From JANNBN01 sp963763885 (lineage in GTDB: Bacteria; Actinomycetota; Acidimicrobiia; Acidimicrobiales; JANYDT01): a stretch of 64,000 nt of DNA. Of the stretch, positions 51,917 to 60,159 are shown piece after piece. The first letter of the stretch is position 1, and every line of letters starts with the position of its first letter. The stretch is from contig CAVXQD010000002.1 of the NCBI GenBank assembly GCA_963763885.1, positions 186,001-250,000 of the forward strand, in the 5' to 3' direction. The translations under genes and the position numbers were made by a program. Below the pieces are notes generated by a model. It searched no databases and was not told where the DNA came from. It saw only the letters and a list, made by a program, of their open reading frames with translations.

Positions 51917-53040
51917 AACCATCTCGTGTGCGGGGTCGGTCAGTAAAGATGTCGATGGCGCTGTTGCTCGTCTTCACCGTGGGCTTGCTCTCACGACAAC
52001 TAGACGCGAGCGCGGTAGCCACGCCACTGGCACGCTGTCTCAGTGCCGCCGCGAAGTTGAAGAGCGCCCCGGCGCGCACTTCGGCACGGCGAAAGTGCCA
52101 GGCGACAGCTCAGGCAGCGAAGAAACGTTCCACTGCGACAACGGCGCAAACAACTGCTGGATCTCCCAGCGTGGCTACATCGGTTGCAGGGAGCGCGTCC
52201 AGGTCAGTTCCCATGCTGGGTGGATGCCCGATGTTCCCGGCGGACAACGCGTGGAACCAACGAGTTGACACGCTGGCGGTACACGCGTCCAGCGATGCGT
52301 GGGTGAACTCGCTCGGTTCCAGCCGAAACCTGCATCCCGATTTCGGAGGCCCATACGGCGTGCCGTTCACGGTTGTGTCAGCCTCGCAACCTGGTGTGCC
52401 CATTACGTTCACCGCGTATGGAACGGAGAGCGACCCTGGCCCGTATCCAATTCCGCTGAACGCCCCGGTTGAAGGAGGCACGTCCAGCGATGGTGATCGG
52501 CACGTGCTGGTTGTCCAGTCCGGCGCGTGCAAGTTGTTCGAGCTGTACCGGGCGTTTCCGAAGAGCGGTGGATGGAATGCGGACTCCGGAGCGGTGTTCG
52601 ATCTGAACTCCAACGCCTTGCGGCCGGAGGGTTGGACGTCGGCCGATGCAGCAGGGTTACCGATCACCGCTGGCCTGGTTCGGTTTGAAGACGTTGCCGA
52701 CGGTGCACTGCGACACGCAGTCCGGTTCACGGCACAATGTACTCAGCGCGCATATGTTCATCCGGCAACGCATCAAGCCGGTAAAGACAATCCATCATGT
52801 CCGCCGATGGGGGCACGGTTTCGTCTGAAGGCCTCGTTTGACACGTCTCCTTACACAGGCCAGACGCGGATCATCCTTGAGGGGCTCAAGCGGTTCGGGA
52901 TGATCGTTGCAGACAACGGTTCGAACTGGTTTGTCACCGGATCCGTAGATCCTCGGTGGAACGTGGAGGACCTGGAACAGCTGAAACGAGTTCCCGGCGG
53001 CGCGTTTGAGGCTGTAGAGACAGGTCAGCTTCGCCGCTAG
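51913..53040 (+). CDS. Exported protein of an uncharacterised secreted family
   Basis: 375 residues. A signal segment (MALLLVFTVGLLSRQLDASA) and Ala/Thr-rich linker precede a conserved region: GCPMFPADNAWNQRVDTLAV, LHPDFGGPYGVPFTVV, ESDPGPYPIPLNAPVEGGTS, FDLNSNALRPEGWTSADAAG, PMGARFRLKASFD and GMIVADNGSNWF. I recognise this as a widespread secreted family, with no known activity. Coupled to the GT87 gene by a 4-base overlap, so a cell-surface role is likely. Confidence 0.8.
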   Translation: MKPSRVRGRSVKMSMALLLVFTVGLLSRQLDASAVATPLARCLSAAAKLKSAPARTSARRKCQATAQAAKKRSTATTAQTTAGSPSVATSVAGSASRSVPMLGGCPMFPADNAWNQRVDTLAVHASSDAWVNSLGSSRNLHPDFGGPYGVPFTVVSASQPGVPITFTAYGTESDPGPYPIPLNAPVEGGTSSDGDRHVLVVQSGACKLFELYRAFPKSGGWNADSGAVFDLNSNALRPEGWTSADAAGLPITAGLVRFEDVADGALRHAVRFTAQCTQRAYVHPATHQAGKDNPSCPPMGARFRLKASFDTSPYTGQTRIILEGLKRFGMIVADNGSNWFVTGSVDPRWNVEDLEQLKRVPGGAFEAVETGQLRR

Positions 53041-53044
53041 AGGC

Positions 53045-53116
53045 GGTTGCGGCAGTCCACCTCGAAGCGCGTTTCGGAGGCGTTTTACCCCCAGAGGTGG
53101 GGGCAACCTCTCTCCG
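53045..53116. repeat. Family B repeat upstream of dnaE2
   Basis: 72 bp, reverse orientation relative to the imuB copy: starts GGTTGCGGCAGTCCACCTCG and ends GCAACCTCTCTCCG. The stem CCCCCA/TGGGGG is kept. It ends where the SOS promoter of dnaE2 begins. Confidence 0.85.
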
Positions 53117-53154
53117 AACATCTGTTTGCTCTCGAACAGGTGTTTGTGTATAGT
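53115..53154 (+). promoter_or_regulatory. SOS promoter of dnaE2 with two LexA-like boxes
   Basis: CGAACATCTGTTTG (53115-53128) and CGAACAGGTGTTTG (53133-53146) each match GAAC-N4-GTTT, 18 bases apart. A -10 TATAGT (53149-53154) and a -35-like TTTGCT (53125-53130), 18 bases apart, overlap them. The dnaE2 ATG follows at 53165. Confidence 0.7.
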
Positions 53155-53164
53155 CTCCGATCCT

Positions 53165-56100
53165 ATGGGATGGTCGAACGGGCCGAGGACGTGGTCGGAG
53201 CTTGAAGCCCGGTTGTCTGACGGGCGCGGCCGAGTGGTGAGCGGAGGGATCGGAGTCGAACCCGAGGTGGAGCAACCCATCAGACGCGGGCGGTCGGCTG
53301 CTCCGCGCCGCACCGGTGATACTCAACGAACTCGCATTGCAGTTGCCGAGTCGAAGGGTGTCCCGGGGCGGCCGGAGCACCCCATCACAAGAGAGGTTGC
53401 GCCACATGTGTTGGCAAGCGAGGTGGTGCTCAATGGGGGTGATTCGCCTGCGTGGTCGCGCAAGCGCCAGCAATATGAAGCGCCCCCAATTGCTGCTGCA
53501 GCCGGTGGCGTTCCCTATGCAGAGCTGAGCTGTCACTCCAACTTCAGTTTCCTCGACGGGGCTTCGCATCCAGAAGAACTGGTGCAAGAGGCCGTGCGCC
53601 TGGGGCTGAGCGCCTTGGCCATCACAGACGTCGATGGTCTCTATGGCGTGGTTCGCTTCGCCGAAGCTGCCCGTGCGCATGGTATGCCTACCGTGTTCGG
53701 TGTCGAGTTCACTTTGGACACCACCAGTTCGTACGCCCACCGTGTTGGTCGGCCCGATGTGGTTGGTGACCGGCTCACGGTCCTGGCCGAAAATCCGGTT
53801 GGGTATGCCCGCCTCGCACGAGCTGTCTCCACCAGCCACCTGGCGGCCGGGGAGAAGGGCGCTCCACAGTTGTCGCTTGGCGACCTTGCTGCCATCGGGC
53901 GGGGGAGTACTGCACCGTTCCACCACGCGTTGCAGCACGGCCCCAACCCCCTCGGCCACGTCCAACCCGCTCTCAGCAATCTTGCAGAGCACCGAGCACA
54001 GTCCATCGATGGTGATGCTGCGGCACTCGACGCAGCGGTGCGCCGCCATCCATCTGCGCGCATAGCGGGTTCACTCACTGTTCCTGTCGACGATTTGCAT
54101 TGGCACATACTCACCGGCGGACCCGACAGCGCCGTGTGCCGTGCCCTCTACGACCAAGGCCCACGCGCCGCGCAACGTGAAGTGGAACGACTTGTTGCCA
54201 TGTTCGGTAGGGACCACGTGTCGGTCTGTATCTGGGACCACGGCGAACCGCTGGACACAGCCCGCAACGACGCACTGGCCGACATTGCATCGCGATGTGC
54301 CGTTGAAGTGGTTGCCACCAACCTGGTCCGCTACAGCGCCCAAGACCGTCGGCCGCTTGCAACAGCGCTTAGCGCGGTCAAGGCCCGACGCAGTCTGGAC
54401 GAGGTCGATGGATGGCTGCCTGCTGCGTCCAGCGCGCATCTTCGCAGCGGTGCAGAACAACAGCGTCGCTTTGCCCGCTATCCCGGTGCCGTCAGCCGTG
54501 CAGCGGACCTCGCAGTCGAGTGTGCGTTTGACCTACAACTGGTCGCACCAAAGTTGCCGCCGTATCCGTGCCAAGGCCACCCAGACGAGATGAGCCTGTT
54601 ACGAGCGCTCACCGAAGAGGGTGCCCGCAGGCGGTACGGCGGTCGTGAACAAGAACGGGTTGCAGGAGCCTTTGCCCAGATCGACCACGAGTTGGCCCTC
54701 ATCGAATCTCTTGGCTTTGCCGGTTACTTCCTCATCGTGTGGGATCTTGTTGATTTCTGTCGTCGGGCGGACATCTTCGCCCAAGGCCGCGGCTCAGCTG
54801 CCAACTCCGCGGTCTGTTACGCGCTGGGCATTACCAACGCCGACGCTGTCTCACTGGGCCTGCTGTTCGAACGGTTCTTGTCGCCAGAGCGTGACGGACC
54901 TCCCGACATAGACATCGACATAGAGTCTGGTCGTCGCGAAGAAGTCATTCAGTATGTGTACGCACGGTATGGGCGAGAGAACGCTGCCCAAGTTGCAAAC
55001 GTCATCACCTATCGCAGCCGCTCCGCCGTCCGAGACATGGGCCGTGCGCTTGGCCATGCGCCGGGTCAACTCGATGCCTGGGGTAAACAGGTCGATGGGT
55101 GGGGTCGCGTCGCCAAAACCGCAGACCAGCAGCAGCAGGAACAGCAGCAGCGGGACCAACAGCAGGAACAACACGGCCGTCCACGCCACGCCATCCCAAA
55201 GCCAGTGTTGGATCTCGCTTCCGAGGTCGAGGACTTCCCCCGTCATCTCGGCATCCACTCCGGCGGCATGGTGCTCTGTGACCGCCCCGTTGTTGAGGTG
55301 TGCCCGGTCGAGTGGGGCCGCTTCGCAACCGATCTGGAACTCGACGCTGCAACCGGGGCCCTCAACGGCACCGGAACCATGCGGCGCGGGTCGGCTGCAG
55401 GGCGGGCCAACGCAACGCCGCTGCGTACCGTTCTGCAGTGGGACAAAGATGACTGCGCTGCATCTGGTCTGGTGAAGTTCGACCTCCTCGGGCTGGGCAT
55501 GCTCAGCGCGTTGCACTATGGCGTCGATCTCATCGCTACCCATCACGGTGTCTCTGTGGACCTGGCCCTCATCCCGCAGGAGGACGAGGTCTACGAAATG
55601 CTCTGTCAGGCAGACACGGTTGGTGTCTTCCAGATCGAGAGCCGCGCCCAGATGGCCACCCTGCCACGTCTTCGCCCACGTCGCTTCTACGACCTTGTGG
55701 TGGAGATCGCGCTCATTCGGCCCGGTCCCATCCAAGGCGGTTCGGTGCATCCCTACATCCGTCGCCGTAACGGCGAAGAGCCGGTTACCTACCTGCACCC
55801 GTTGCTGGAAAAATCCCTCGCCAAAACATTGGGCATTCCTCTCTTCCAAGAGCAGCTCATGCAGATGGCCATCGATGTTGCTGGTTTCACGCCGGCAGAA
55901 GCAGATCAGCTTCGCCAAGCAATGGGCAACAAGCGGTCATCTGAACGCATGGAACGGCTGCGTGCGCGGTTCGATGCCGGTTGCCGCAATAACGGGCTGC
56001 AAGCCGATGTGATCGACATCCTCTGGGACAAGCTCGCAGCGTTCGCCAACTACGGGTTTCCCGAAAGCCACTCGGTGAGTTTCGCCTACCTGGTGTATTC

Positions 56101-57133
56101 GTCGTCCTGGATGAAGTACCACTACCCGGCTGCGTTCTGCGCGGCGCTGCTCAACGCGCAGCCAATGGGCTTCTACTCACCCCAATCCCTTACCGCCGAT
56201 GCTCGCCGGCACGGTGTCTCCATCCTTGGTCCACATATCAACGCGTCCGATGCCGCAGCAACCTTGGAATGGAGCGACTCTGCCACCACTTCGGCTTCGC
56301 CAATCCATCTCGGCACAGACCCGGCAATTCCGCAGCCATCTGTGCGCTTAGGGTTATCTGAAGTCCGCCATGTTGGCGTTGCCCTTGCTGAACGCATCCA
56401 AGCCGAACGTGCTGAGAACGGGCCCTATGCGCACCTCGGCGATGTAGCCAGACGCACCGAAGCATCCACCACTGCAATGCAGGCGCTTGCCACCGCCGGT
56501 GCCTTCGGCTGCTTCACCACCGAAGATGGTCGCAGCCTCGACCGGCGCCGCGCCCTGTGGACGGTTGGTGCCGTTTCCCATGATCGTCCGGATCGCCTGG
56601 CCGGCATCGTCACCGGGGCCGACGCACCAACGCTGCCTGGCATGGACACGGTTGAAACAATGGCCGCTGACCTGTGGGCAACGGGGGTTACCCCAGACGG
56701 ATACCCAACAGAACTGCTCCGAGAGGAACTGAATCGCGTCGGGGTGGTTGCTTCGGCAGGTCTGCGTATGGTCGAGAACGGGCGACGTGTACGGGTTGCT
56801 GGTGTTGTCACCCATCGGCAGCGGCCTGCCACTGCGGGTGGCACCACGTTCATCAACCTGGAGGACGAGACGGGGCTCATCAACGTGATCGTTTCGAAGA
56901 ATGTCTGGGCGCGCTACCGCCAGGTTGCCCAAGGTGCAGGTGCGCTGCTCATACGTGGCCGTCTCGAACGGACCGAAACCATGGCCGGGCGAGCGGTAAG
57001 CGGAGGGCTCGGAGTCGACCCCTGGATTGAGCGGCCTACGCAGGTTGGGCCAGTCGTCATCAACATCGTCGCTGACCGTATTGACCCACTCACCATGAGC
57101 GTTCGACCGGGCCCATCGAGAGATTTCCGCTAA
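53165..57133 (+). CDS. dnaE2: Error-prone DNA polymerase DnaE2
   Basis: About 1322 residues, some 220 more than typical mycobacterial DnaE2. N-terminal MGWSNGPRTWSELEARL is the actinobacterial DnaE2 start. A PHP domain begins ELSCHSNFSFLDGASHPEEL; the palm has RGSAANSAVCYALGI and PDIDIDIESGRREEV (about 580); C-terminal helix-hairpin-helix and an OB domain (INLEDETGLINVIVSKNVW). Inserts: a family A repeat at 53221-53284 (VVSGGIGVEPEVEQPIR) and a second near 56990, and a Gln-rich loop (QQQQEQQQRDQQQEQ, 55126-55180). It copies past lesions with ImuA'/ImuB. Confidence 0.93.
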   Translation: MGWSNGPRTWSELEARLSDGRGRVVSGGIGVEPEVEQPIRRGRSAAPRRTGDTQRTRIAVAESKGVPGRPEHPITREVAPHVLASEVVLNGGDSPAWSRKRQQYEAPPIAAAAGGVPYAELSCHSNFSFLDGASHPEELVQEAVRLGLSALAITDVDGLYGVVRFAEAARAHGMPTVFGVEFTLDTTSSYAHRVGRPDVVGDRLTVLAENPVGYARLARAVSTSHLAAGEKGAPQLSLGDLAAIGRGSTAPFHHALQHGPNPLGHVQPALSNLAEHRAQSIDGDAAALDAAVRRHPSARIAGSLTVPVDDLHWHILTGGPDSAVCRALYDQGPRAAQREVERLVAMFGRDHVSVCIWDHGEPLDTARNDALADIASRCAVEVVATNLVRYSAQDRRPLATALSAVKARRSLDEVDGWLPAASSAHLRSGAEQQRRFARYPGAVSRAADLAVECAFDLQLVAPKLPPYPCQGHPDEMSLLRALTEEGARRRYGGREQERVAGAFAQIDHELALIESLGFAGYFLIVWDLVDFCRRADIFAQGRGSAANSAVCYALGITNADAVSLGLLFERFLSPERDGPPDIDIDIESGRREEVIQYVYARYGRENAAQVANVITYRSRSAVRDMGRALGHAPGQLDAWGKQVDGWGRVAKTADQQQQEQQQRDQQQEQHGRPRHAIPKPVLDLASEVEDFPRHLGIHSGGMVLCDRPVVEVCPVEWGRFATDLELDAATGALNGTGTMRRGSAAGRANATPLRTVLQWDKDDCAASGLVKFDLLGLGMLSALHYGVDLIATHHGVSVDLALIPQEDEVYEMLCQADTVGVFQIESRAQMATLPRLRPRRFYDLVVEIALIRPGPIQGGSVHPYIRRRNGEEPVTYLHPLLEKSLAKTLGIPLFQEQLMQMAIDVAGFTPAEADQLRQAMGNKRSSERMERLRARFDAGCRNNGLQADVIDILWDKLAAFANYGFPESHSVSFAYLVYSSSWMKYHYPAAFCAALLNAQPMGFYSPQSLTADARRHGVSILGPHINASDAAATLEWSDSATTSASPIHLGTDPAIPQPSVRLGLSEVRHVGVALAERIQAERAENGPYAHLGDVARRTEASTTAMQALATAGAFGCFTTEDGRSLDRRRALWTVGAVSHDRPDRLAGIVTGADAPTLPGMDTVETMAADLWATGVTPDGYPTELLREELNRVGVVASAGLRMVENGRRVRVAGVVTHRQRPATAGGTTFINLEDETGLINVIVSKNVWARYRQVAQGAGALLIRGRLERTETMAGRAVSGGLGVDPWIERPTQVGPVVINIVADRIDPLTMSVRPGPSRDFR
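53221..53284. repeat. Family A dispersed repeat in the dnaE2 N-terminal region
   Basis: 64 bp starting CGGGCGCGGCCGAGTGGTGA and ending GGAGCAACCCATCAGA. Translated in frame between the conserved LEARLSDG start and SRKRQQYEAP of DnaE2. Confidence 0.9.
56986..57043. repeat. Degenerate family A repeat in the dnaE2 C-terminal region
   Basis: About 58 bp: GGGCGAGCGGTAAGCGGAGG, then CTCGGAGTCGACC and a more diverged right part. Translated as AVSGGLGVDPWIERPTQV. Older than the other copies, judging from the substitutions. Confidence 0.7.
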
Positions 57134-57241
57134 TCCCACACGTCCATTTGCCCCTTCCAAAATGGATGAAAGTCACTGGCAACAATCAAGGCGCTTCGAG
57201 TCTGCGCCGATGTCTGACACACTCGTCCCAAGGAGGCGCAC

Positions 57242-57499
57242 GTGGCCGAATTCATCGACAACATCCATGACCTGAAGGGCGACATCGAGCGGCTTGAACG
57301 CAAGCTCGATTTTCTGTTCCGTCATCTACACGTTGACTACATCGAGAGTGACCTGCCTGGCTACATGCTTGAGGCAACGCAGCTCATCCGTTTCGGTCGA
57401 CGTGACGACGCTGCCAAGCTCATCCGTGAGTACACCGCAGTCGGCGTGCTCGAAGCGCGTCAACAGGTAGAGCAGATCGCCCGCAACCTCGGCATCTAG
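57242..57499 (+). CDS. Small protein with an L7/L12-C-terminal-like helix pair
   Basis: 85 residues from GTG 57242 behind AAGGAGG, the best ribosome site in this region. IHDLKGDIERLERKLDFLFRH looks like a coiled coil; AAKLIREYTAVGVLEARQQVEQI resembles the C-terminal helix pair of ribosomal protein L7/L12 (AAKxIxExTGxGLxEAK). It is not a true L7/L12 by length. Follows dnaE2 with a 108-base gap. Confidence 0.7.
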   Translation: MAEFIDNIHDLKGDIERLERKLDFLFRHLHVDYIESDLPGYMLEATQLIRFGRRDDAAKLIREYTAVGVLEARQQVEQIARNLGI

Positions 57500-57521
57500 T
57501 CGTCGCAGACGCGAACAACAT

Positions 57522-57806
57522 CTAGTCGTCGGTGACGACAATCCCTTTCCAAAACGCCACCCGCCCGGCGATCTCCTTCGCCGCGTCAAACGGCGTCGGG
57601 TAGAACCACATCGAGTCCGTATTGGTCTTGCCGTCGACAACTACGGACGCGTAGTTGGCCTGACCCTTCCATCCGCAGTAGGTGGTGGTGTCTGATGCAA
57701 CGAGCTCAGCCGTGACTGAGTCGCGCAGGAAGTAGTGGTTGCCTTCAACAACGACAGTGTCGGTGCTCTGTGCGATGACCGCGCCATTCCAGCGTGCAGT
57801 TGCCAT
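57522..57806 (-). CDS. DUF427 family protein
   Basis: 94 residues from ATG 57806 (frame open to 57860). RWNGAVIAQSTDTVVVEGNHYF, then TTYCGWKGQANYASVVVDG and DSMWFYPTPFDAAKEIAGRVAFWKG match DUF427. Small cytosolic beta-rich fold, function unknown. Convergent with the 57242 gene. Confidence 0.85.
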   Translation of the reverse strand: MATARWNGAVIAQSTDTVVVEGNHYFLRDSVTAELVASDTTTYCGWKGQANYASVVVDGKTNTDSMWFYPTPFDAAKEIAGRVAFWKGIVVTDD

Positions 57807-57916
57807 GTGTAGACCGTACTTGCCCCGGGTATGGACGACGAGTCGCAAGGAACCGACCAAACTGACAACCAGCGGATGCTCACAAAGGCATCACTACACG
57901 ACACGAAACCGATCTC

Positions 57917-58963
57917 ATGGCTTCTGCATCAACCCGTCATTTCGCCGACAAGAACTCAATGGTTCGCATCTACGCCATGAGCTGCATCGCATCGGTGGTG
58001 ATCCTTGGCGTAGTGCTTGCTAGCAAAGGGCTCAGCGCGGTCGGCACCGTAGCGATCCTGGCGTTGCTGGAAATTACGTTCAGCTTCGATAACGCTGTGA
58101 TCAACGCAAAGGTGCTTGAGCGTATGACACCGATTTGGCAGACACTGTTCATGACAGTCGGCATCGCCGTCGCCGTGTTCGGCATGCGTGTGCTGTTTCC
58201 AATCGTCTTGGTCATGCTCACCTCTGGCCTCACCATGACCGGCGTCGTCGATATCGCCCTCCACGACCCAAAGCAATATGCAGAACAACTGGAACTGGCG
58301 CACCCTTCAATCGCAGCCTTCGGCGGTGTGTTCCTCCTCATGCTGTTTCTTGACTTCGTTTTCGAAGAACGCGAGATCAGTTGGCTCACCTGGCTTGAAA
58401 ACCCGTTGCAGCGACTTGGCAAGTTGGATCAGCTATCGGTCGTGATTACCGGCGCAGCTGTCATGCTGATTGGCAGTACCTGGGCAGGTGAACACCGCGA
58501 GGCTGTCATCGCTGCCGGACTGTTGGGGATGGTCGTCTACCTAGCGGTGAACGCGCTCGATTCGTTCTTCGGCGGCGCAGACGGATCCGCCACAGGCGAG
58601 GTCGCCAAAGCGGGCCTTTTCGGATTCCTTTATCTCGAACTGGTCGACGCCTCGTTTTCTTTTGACGGTGTCATCGGTGCCTTCGCCATCACCGATCAGG
58701 TTCTGCTCATCGCGGCAGGTCTTGGCATCGGAGCGGTTTTTGTACGTTCACTTACCGTGCATGTGCTGCGGCGTCAAACGTTGCAGCGCTACCAATTCTT
58801 GGAACATGGTGCGCACTGGGCCATTGGAACCCTTGCCGTGTGTCTGCTGGCCACGCTTCGTTACGACATCCCCGAATGGTTCACCGGACTGATCGGCATC
58901 ACGCTGATCGTCGGGTCCTTTCTCAGCTCGCGTCGAGCAACGCTGTTGCTCGCCGCGGAATAG
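57917..58963 (+). CDS. DUF475 family integral membrane protein (TerC-like)
   Basis: 348 residues. AILALLEITFSFDNAVINAKVL and, symmetrically, YLELVDASFSFDGVIGAFAIT are the paired acidic helix motifs of the DUF475/TerC group; about eight hydrophobic helices in all. The group is linked to tellurite and metal ion handling. An inner-membrane metal transporter is likely, but the ion is unknown. Confidence 0.88.
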   Translation: MASASTRHFADKNSMVRIYAMSCIASVVILGVVLASKGLSAVGTVAILALLEITFSFDNAVINAKVLERMTPIWQTLFMTVGIAVAVFGMRVLFPIVLVMLTSGLTMTGVVDIALHDPKQYAEQLELAHPSIAAFGGVFLLMLFLDFVFEEREISWLTWLENPLQRLGKLDQLSVVITGAAVMLIGSTWAGEHREAVIAAGLLGMVVYLAVNALDSFFGGADGSATGEVAKAGLFGFLYLELVDASFSFDGVIGAFAITDQVLLIAAGLGIGAVFVRSLTVHVLRRQTLQRYQFLEHGAHWAIGTLAVCLLATLRYDIPEWFTGLIGITLIVGSFLSSRRATLLLAAE

Positions 58964-58988
58964 AGGGACTGACGGGCGGAAGCGGGCT

Positions 58989-59990
58989 TTAAGGCTCCAG
59001 CGGAACCGGAGTAGAACCGCTGCCCTGCACAGGAACTGGACCGGTAGCAGGCTCTGGCGCTGGTGGCTCTGCTTTGCGGGGAGTTGTGGGGTCTGGATCT
59101 TTGGCCGGTGTTTCCGGTGCGTCTTGAACCGCGGCCGTTTCCGGTGCCTGGGTCTTTTTCGGCTTTGATGTCGACGAGCGTTTTGGGCGGACCGTGGTGA
59201 CTGGTTTCGACCGTTTCGTCACCGGTGCCGATCCGTTCGTTGACACGATGGTCGATTCCTGCGTGGCATTGTCCGGTCCGGAACCTGAAACCTGACCCAC
59301 CAGAGTGGCGTCGCTCGGAACGGTGGAGGGTAACAATGCGCCTGCAGGCAGCGATGGGCCAAGCATTGCTGCGCTTCCGTCTGGGTTGGTGATGATGGGT
59401 ACCGTGTTTGTGACAGAAGGCAATTCAGCTGGGGTGACAAGGTCTCCCGCAGGTTCGCCGATCCGCACTGACGAGACGCGGTAACCAACTTCTGCATCGC
59501 CGGGAATTGATGCGTCCCACCGGTGTCTGGGGCCTTCAAATCGGCACAGCCAGAATTTCTCGAGTGGTGTGCAGCCCGCTTGGCGAACTTGCGGGATCCA
59601 TGTCGAGTCGAAGAGGGCGTCGACCGCGTCTACTGATGCGTACAACAACGCACGTGGTCGGTCACGGTCACGCCAGGCATCCCACAAGTTGCGGGCCGCT
59701 GCCTGGGGAGTGCGTAGCCCGACCAACGGAATGGCATCGGGCGGCAGCGTGCCCAGCGCTGTTGCAGGGATTACGCCGGGCTGGATGCTGGTTGACGGAG
59801 CGAGCTCGGCAACGCCGATAGGCGATGTGGTGCTGGCTGCCGTAGTGGTGGAACCTTCTGTGGTGCTGTTCCCACCGCGGAGCGAAACAAACGAGACCAC
59901 ACCAATGAGGGCCGCTAGCCCAACGGCAACTCGAACCAAAAACGACCGCGAGCCGTCGACCGCTTCGGAGTGAATGTTGCGCAACGGCAC
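58989..59990 (-). CDS. Membrane-anchored Pro/Thr-rich protein
   Basis: 333 residues. An N-terminal helix (LVRVAVGLAALIGVVSFVSL) anchors it. A Ser/Thr stretch follows, then a folded part (about 85-170) with TPQAAARNLWDAWRDRDRPRA and AGCTPLEKFWLCRFEGPRHR, two cysteines that could form a disulphide. The last 130 residues are Pro/Thr/Lys-rich. Function unknown; it is divergent from the GGDEF-EAL gene. Confidence 0.6.
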   Translation of the reverse strand: MPLRNIHSEAVDGSRSFLVRVAVGLAALIGVVSFVSLRGGNSTTEGSTTTAASTTSPIGVAELAPSTSIQPGVIPATALGTLPPDAIPLVGLRTPQAAARNLWDAWRDRDRPRALLYASVDAVDALFDSTWIPQVRQAGCTPLEKFWLCRFEGPRHRWDASIPGDAEVGYRVSSVRIGEPAGDLVTPAELPSVTNTVPIITNPDGSAAMLGPSLPAGALLPSTVPSDATLVGQVSGSGPDNATQESTIVSTNGSAPVTKRSKPVTTVRPKRSSTSKPKKTQAPETAAVQDAPETPAKDPDPTTPRKAEPPAPEPATGPVPVQGSGSTPVPLEP

Positions 59991-60159
59991 ATCACATCGT
60001 AGGAGGAGGGGGTGGTCTCCGTGGCCGACCGTCGATCAGAGGTTGGGGAGAGGCCGAAGTATCACGACAGAACCGTGTCAAGTACGCACTGGGGGCTGCC
60101 GATGGTTCATCCGTGCAGTACCCAGTTTTACAAGTCCCGTCGGGACCAGGAGCTCATTG

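Noticed and set aside
53221..53284. tRNA gene or fragment (the repeats contain GGTTCGACTCC, like a T-arm)
   Set aside because: The match is only to the T-loop consensus. The stem around it pairs for four bases with an eight-base loop, no anticodon or D-arm is present, and the variants break the consensus.
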